Assembly: GCA_007118045.1 (NCBI GenBank)
Contig: SKTG01000250.1
Coordinates: 1-9,841 of the forward strand
Length of the DNA: 9,841 nt
Source of the DNA: Nitriliruptoraceae bacterium
Lineage (GTDB): Bacteria; Actinomycetota; Nitriliruptoria; Nitriliruptorales; Nitriliruptoraceae
Direction: 5' to 3'
In this document: positions 6,778-9,841 of the stretch, one piece after another
Numbering within the stretch: the stretch's first letter is position 1
How the letters are laid out: each line of letters opens with the position of its first letter
The notes under the pieces: generated by a model
What the model was told of the DNA's origin: nothing
The model's database searches: none
What the model saw: the letters and a program-made list of their open reading frames with translations, nothing else
Position numbers and translations under genes: made by a program

Positions 6778-8133
6778 TCAGCGCTCGAACCAGAGCACCC
6801 GGTTCACCTCGTTCTCGAGGTGCTCCTGGCGGCCCGACGAGGGCGGGGGGTCGATGGCCTCGTCGCTGGCCAGACGCGCGAGTTCGGACAGGCTCGCCTG
6901 GCCGCCGTGGATCGACCGGCCGAGCTCCGAGTCCCAGCCGGCGTAGCGATCCGCGCGAGCACGCTCCAGGGCGCCGTCGTCGATCAGTGCCTGCGCGGCC
7001 AGCAGCGCCCGCGCCAGCGTGTCGACACCGCCGACGTGGCCGTGGAAGAGGTCGATCCGGTCCATGCTCTGTCGACGCAGCTTGGTGTCGAAGTTGAACC
7101 CGCCGCTCCCCAACCCGCCCGTGCGCAGGATCTCGAAGAGCACGAGCGAGAGCTCCTCGACCGAGGTGGGGAACTGGTCGGTGTCCCAGCCGTTCTGGGG
7201 ATCACCACGGTTCGCGTCGATGCTGCCAAGCAGGCCGTGCTCGACCGCGTACGCGACCTCGTGGTGGAAGGAGTGCCCCGCCAGCGTGGCGTGGTTGCCC
7301 TCGATGTTGACCTTGAACTCGTCCTGCAGCCCGTAGCGCTGGAGGAAGCCGTGCACCGTGGCGGTGTCGTAGTCGTACTCGTGCTTGGTCGGCTCCTGCG
7401 GCTTCGGTTCGATCAGCAACGGCCCCGTGAAACCGATGTCGCGCTTGTGCTCCACCACGAGCTCCAGGAACCGGGCGAGCTGATCCTTCTCCTGGCGCAT
7501 GCGGGTGTTGAGCAGGGTCTCGTAACCCTCGCGACCGCCCCAGAGCACGTAGTTCTCCCCGCCGAGGCGGTGCGTGGCATCCAGGGCCGCGCACACCTGC
7601 GCGGCGGCGTACGCGAACACCTCGGGGTCGGGGTTGGTCGCCGCTCCGGCCGCGTAGCGCGGGTGCGAGAAGAGGTTGGCCGTGCCCCATAGCAGCCGGA
7701 CACCGGTCTGTGCCATCTTGGCCGCCGCGCGTTCGACCATCCGCTCGAGGTTCGACCGGCTCTCGGCGAAGTCGCGCCCCGCGGGCGCCATGTCCGCGTC
7801 GTGGAACGTGAAGAACGGGGTGCCGAGCTTCTCGAAGAACTCGAAGGCGGCGTCCTGCTTGGCGTGGGCAGCCTCCATCGGGTCCAGATCGGCGGCCAGC
7901 CAGGGACGGTCGAAGGTCCCCGCGCCGAACACGTCGCTGCCGGCCCACGCGAAGCTGTGCCAATAGCACACCGCGATCCGCAGATGGTCCTCCATCCGCT
8001 CGCCCCCGACCAGGCGCTCCGGGTCGTAGACCCGGTAGGCCAGGCCGTCCGGGGAACCACTGCCCGCGTACGGGACGGGTTCCGGGACCTCGGCGAAGAA
8101 CCCCTCGTTCCCACCGCTCTGCACCGCGTTCAT
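6778..8133 (-). CDS. xylA: Xylose isomerase, class II
   Basis: A 451-aa cytosolic metal-dependent isomerase converting D-xylose to D-xylulose, the first step of xylose use. It aligns with the Escherichia coli enzyme at a constant offset of 10. Catalytic His111 and Asp114 are in FFTFHDAD. Metal ligands are Glu242 (LLIEPKPQEPTKHEYDYD), Glu278 and His281 (IEGNHATLAGH), Asp306 (SIDANRGD), Asp317 and Asp319 (WDTDQFP) and Asp349 (FNFDTK). It also has VCYWHSFAW, LLWGTANLF and NYVLWGGREGYE. All key residues are intact, and the long N-terminus identifies class II. The start is ATG at 8133, set by GAGGAG 5 nt upstream; an in-frame start at 8193 would add 20 unrelated residues and ignore this site. The ROK regulator lies upstream on the same strand. 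No xylulokinase or transporter is in the window. Confidence 0.97.
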   Translation of the reverse strand: MNAVQSGGNEGFFAEVPEPVPYAGSGSPDGLAYRVYDPERLVGGERMEDHLRIAVCYWHSFAWAGSDVFGAGTFDRPWLAADLDPMEAAHAKQDAAFEFFEKLGTPFFTFHDADMAPAGRDFAESRSNLERMVERAAAKMAQTGVRLLWGTANLFSHPRYAAGAATNPDPEVFAYAAAQVCAALDATHRLGGENYVLWGGREGYETLLNTRMRQEKDQLARFLELVVEHKRDIGFTGPLLIEPKPQEPTKHEYDYDTATVHGFLQRYGLQDEFKVNIEGNHATLAGHSFHHEVAYAVEHGLLGSIDANRGDPQNGWDTDQFPTSVEELSLVLFEILRTGGLGSGGFNFDTKLRRQSMDRIDLFHGHVGGVDTLARALLAAQALIDDGALERARADRYAGWDSELGRSIHGGQASLSELARLASDEAIDPPPSSGRQEHLENEVNRVLWFER

Positions 8134-8292
8134 GGTCACTCCTCGTGCCGGACGTGCAACCCGGAGGCCCCGGCCCTGCGCTCCGACGCCCACCGTCGGC
8201 CCACCGGCTGGTCAGAGCCGGCGAGCAACCGTCGAACGCTCTGGTTTTGCAGCCTTCCACAGCAAACTATCCGACCGGCGTGTCGAAGCTCC
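8134..8292 (-). promoter_or_regulatory. Leader and probable promoter region of xylA
   Basis: Non-coding stretch between xylA and the Gfo/Idh remnant. A short AT-richer patch at 8243-8270 stands out. On the minus strand it holds TAGTTT (8269-8264, TANNNT type) inside an imperfect inverted repeat, AGTTTGC ... GCAAAACC, whose arms are about 11 nt apart. If this is the -10, the leader is about 120 nt. No good -35 box is seen, and the ROK-type motif found at 9749-9773 is not repeated here. The ribosome binding site GAGGAG is at 8144-8139. Confidence 0.35.
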
Positions 8293-8443
8293 TCATCGCC
8301 CGCCGGAACCGGATCCACCCACCCGTTGCCACCGGCCGGAGGCCGCGCTGTTCTCGACCGCGGCGAGCACCCGCTGCACGCCCAGTCCGTCCTCGAAGGA
8401 AGACACCGGGGCTCGCGAAACGCGTCGCCTCGAAGGTGCCCGC
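8293..8443 (-). pseudogene. Decayed C-terminal remnant of a Gfo/Idh/MocA-family oxidoreductase
   Basis: Two fragments of family-like protein lie between the ROK gene and xylA, in different minus-strand frames. The first, GTFEATRFA (8440-8414), resembles the 'GT(F/I)EA(T/S)R' strand normally found near residue 240 of NAD(P)-dependent sugar and inositol dehydrogenases. The second, beginning SFEDGLGVQRVLAAV at 8400 and ending ASGRWQRV at about 8320, resembles the last helix and end of the same family. In an intact gene roughly 100 codons separate these blocks; here only a dozen nucleotides do, and the frame shifts by one. There is no start codon, ribosome binding site or Rossmann domain left. 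A frame continuing the second block stops at 8295-8293. I infer a deletion plus decay. Recognition is by eye from family knowledge, so moderate confidence. Confidence 0.6.
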
Positions 8444-8447
8444 TGCC

Positions 8448-9677
8448 TCACTCGACGGAGATCGCTCCCGTGAAGCCGTCGGGCGAGGTGTCCCCCGCGT
8501 TCCAGGACGGCCAAGTCATCGGGTCGCGCAGCAACGGTTGCAGCGCGTCCTCGGCCGCTCCGATCAGCGACGAGTCGACCCCGAACATGGCCGGGACGAT
8601 CCCCGTCGGGGAACCACGCGCGACCAGGGAGTTGCGCTCCAGCTCCTCGGCCGCGCTGGCGGCCAGGAACCGATGGAACTCCCCGTGGAGCCCCCCGAGC
8701 ACGATCAGCTGGGGGTTGAGCACGTTGACCAGTCCCGCCAGCCCGAGGCCCAACCAGCGGCCGACCGCCTCCATCGCCGCCAGGGCGGCGTCGTCACCGC
8801 GCAGTGCTGCGCCCCGCAGCTGGCTGACGGCTCGCTGTCCACCGTCCTCGGGCAGGCCGGCGCGGCGCAGCAGGGCGGCCTCACCGATCACGGTCTCCCA
8901 GCACCCGCGCGCGCCGCAGCGACACGGTTCACCCTGCGGATCGACCAACGTGTGACCGATCTCCCCCGCGTGACCGACCGCGCCTCCCAGCGCCCGCCCG
9001 CCGGCGATGATGCCGCCGCCGATCCCGACCTCACCCGAGACGTAGAGCAGGTCGTCGATGCCACGCGCCACACCGTGGACCCGCTCCCCGAGGGCTCCGG
9101 CATCACCGTCGTTCGACACGACGATCGGGACACGCCGTCGCAGCCGCGCTCGCAGCGCCTCCGCGAGCGGGACGTCGCTCCACCCGAGGTTGGGCGTGAC
9201 CTCCACCATCGCGTCGGAACGAGGCACCAGACCGACGATCGAGACGCCGATGCCGACCAGGCGCTGCGTGTCGGGCAGCTCCTCCATCAGTTCCGTGCCG
9301 AGCCCCGCCAGGGCGTCCAGGACCGTGCTGATGTCGCGACGCGAGCGAGGACGGGCGACACGCTTGCTCGCGAGCCGGTGGCCTCCCAGGCTCACCGTGG
9401 CCGCCGCGACGGAGTCCACCTTGACGTCCAGCGCCAGCACGTAGATCCCGTCGGTGCGCACCGTCACGGAAGGTGAGGGGCGCCCCGGGGCGCCCGTGGC
9501 AAGCGGGGAGCCCTCCGCGACCAGACCGCGCTGCGAGAGCTCCCGCACCAGGTCGGCGACCGTGCTCCGGTTCAGCCCCGTGCGGGCCGTCAGCTCGGCG
9601 CGGGACACGACCCCCGAGGTGTGCACCATCCGAAGCAGGTTCGACAGGTTCGCCCGTCGAACCGCGTCGTGGCTCAC
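8448..9677 (-). CDS. ROK-family transcriptional repressor (XylR/NagC type)
   Basis: About 409 aa from GTG 9677-9675. An N-terminal winged helix-turn-helix (residues about 8-55: ANLSNLL, SRAELTARTGLNRSTVADLVRELSQRGLV) is followed by a sugar-kinase-like ROK domain. GEIGHTLVD (His242) and CRCGARGCWE (Cys252, Cys254, Cys259) form the ROK zinc site. The kinase phosphate loop is degenerate (LALDVKVDS), so it is a sensor, not an enzyme; SNDGDAGALGE keeps the catalytic-type Asp, which in such regulators contacts the sugar. Its position next to xylA suggests it responds to xylose and represses pentose genes. The start is uncertain: GTG 9677 gives the usual family N-terminus but has a poor ribosome site, whereas GGAGGA at 9707-9702 is 6 nt before an in-frame CTG (9695). 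A GTG at 9779 would put the operator inside the gene and is unlikely. The tail after about residue 385 (MTWPSWNAGDTSPDG...) is longer than usual and abuts the Gfo/Idh remnant. Confidence 0.9.
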   Translation of the reverse strand: MSHDAVRRANLSNLLRMVHTSGVVSRAELTARTGLNRSTVADLVRELSQRGLVAEGSPLATGAPGRPSPSVTVRTDGIYVLALDVKVDSVAAATVSLGGHRLASKRVARPRSRRDISTVLDALAGLGTELMEELPDTQRLVGIGVSIVGLVPRSDAMVEVTPNLGWSDVPLAEALRARLRRRVPIVVSNDGDAGALGERVHGVARGIDDLLYVSGEVGIGGGIIAGGRALGGAVGHAGEIGHTLVDPQGEPCRCGARGCWETVIGEAALLRRAGLPEDGGQRAVSQLRGAALRGDDAALAAMEAVGRWLGLGLAGLVNVLNPQLIVLGGLHGEFHRFLAASAAEELERNSLVARGSPTGIVPAMFGVDSSLIGAAEDALQPLLRDPMTWPSWNAGDTSPDGFTGAISVE

Positions 9678-9701
9678 GCCCCTGGCCCCAGTCAGTGGTC
9701 G

Positions 9702-9707
9702 TCCTCC
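9702..9707 (-). promoter_or_regulatory. Strong Shine-Dalgarno (GGAGGA) with no ATG/GTG at proper distance
   Basis: Minus-strand GGAGGA is the only strong ribosome binding site near the ROK gene start. It sits 6 nt before an in-frame CTG (9695-9693) and 24 nt before the GTG preferred on family grounds. Either translation begins at CTG, adding six residues, or the GTG is used with a weak site. Confidence 0.45.
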
Positions 9708-9748
9708 CGCGATCCGGTGCCCGCGACGGCCTGCCGACGCGACCGTTC

Positions 9749-9773
9749 GTTTCGTTGTCTGCCCCAACGAAAC
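9749..9773. promoter_or_regulatory. XylR/ROK-type operator palindrome
   Basis: GTTTCGTTG (9749-9757) and CAACGAAAC (9765-9773) are exact 9-nt inverted arms with a 7-nt spacer, 25 bp in all. The layout resembles the Bacillus xylO site (GTTTGTT ... AACAAAC). It sits about 72 bp upstream of the ROK GTG and touches the candidate -10 at 9771-9776, consistent with autorepression and with control of a divergent gene to the right. Confidence 0.7.
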
Positions 9774-9776
9774 ATA
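9771..9776 (-). promoter_or_regulatory. Candidate -10 box for the ROK regulator
   Basis: Minus-strand TATGTT fits the actinobacterial TANNNT pattern and partly overlaps the operator. No clear -35 box is visible at 16-19 nt upstream. It would give a leader of roughly 85 nt before GTG 9677. Confidence 0.4.
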
Positions 9777-9779
9777 CAC

Positions 9780-9841
9780 GGGAAGGTGCGAGCACGCTGA
9801 GGAGGCTGCGCGACGACTACCGTGCGGTTGGCGGGTGTCGA
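9780..9841 (+). other. Right-edge stretch, possible start region of a divergent gene
   Basis: A plus-strand GGAGG (9801-9805) and a GTG at 9822 (reading VRLAGV to the edge) are present, but 16 nt separate them, which is too far for normal initiation. Nothing can be identified in the remaining bases. A divergent xylose gene controlled from the 9749-9773 operator is a reasonable guess but not supported by sequence here. Confidence 0.15.

Noticed and set aside
4473..7097. 874-codon plus-strand open frame across three genes
   Set aside because: It runs antisense through the Rv2466c-like gene, lpdA and part of xylA, all with intact conserved motifs. Long antisense open frames are expected at this GC content, and the product is low-complexity and Arg/Gly/Val/Leu-rich with no recognisable motif.
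8136..8318. 60-codon minus-strand frame upstream of xylA
   Set aside because: No ribosome site, no recognisable motif, and it ends at the xylA ribosome binding site; the stretch is better explained as leader plus the tail of the decayed dehydrogenase.
8145..9476. 443-codon plus-strand open frame opposite the ROK gene
   Set aside because: Antisense shadow of a gene with a clear HTH and ROK zinc motif.
8448..9677. Glucokinase or other ROK sugar kinase
   Set aside because: It has an N-terminal winged HTH and a degenerate phosphate-binding loop, so it is a regulator.

Overview
This window is chromosomal DNA of very high GC content with a strong G/C bias at third codon positions. The gene families point to an actinobacterium: an acyl-CoA carboxylase with a separate small epsilon subunit, an Rv2466c-type (mycothiol-linked) DsbA-fold protein and an LpdA-type quinone reductase. 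The two exported copper proteins are extremely acidic and nearly free of Lys/Arg. This hints at a salt- or alkali-adapted, perhaps deep-branching, actinobacterium, but that placement is inference. No rRNA, tRNA, CRISPR array, insertion sequence or phage gene was seen.

Layout. (1) 1-1480, + strand: the carboxyltransferase (beta) subunit of an acyl-CoA/propionyl-CoA carboxylase, cut by the left edge, overlapping by 4 nt a small epsilon subunit. (2) 1503-2492, - strand: two tandem lipoproteins with single type-1-copper (cupredoxin) domains. (3) 2493-2740: a divergent control region with a perfect 24-bp palindrome and a second, long-range inverted repeat. (4) 2741-4513, + strand: the biotin carboxylase/BCCP (alpha) subunit that completes the carboxylase. 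(5) 4536-6710, - strand: a two-gene redox pair, an LpdA-like flavoprotein followed by an Rv2466c-like thiol oxidoreductase. (6) 6778-9677, - strand: class II xylose isomerase (xylA) and, upstream of it, a ROK-family repressor. Between these two lies what looks like the decayed C-terminal end of a Gfo/Idh/MocA-family sugar dehydrogenase. (7) 9749-9841: a XylR/ROK-type operator palindrome over the regulator's probable -10, then the window edge.

How it fits together. The beta, epsilon and alpha subunits would assemble a biotin-dependent carboxylase that makes methylmalonyl-CoA and/or malonyl-CoA. In Mycobacterium tuberculosis accD5-accE5, accA3 and lpdA also lie in one neighbourhood in this order, so much of the window looks like an old actinobacterial gene order with insertions. 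The xylA/ROK part is a pentose-utilisation locus that probably continues to the right. I see no clearly new biological system. The points most worth a second look are the Gfo/Idh remnant, the ROK operator and the regulator's unclear start codon, the paired hyperacidic cupredoxins, and the palindrome in the divergent cupredoxin/accA promoter region.
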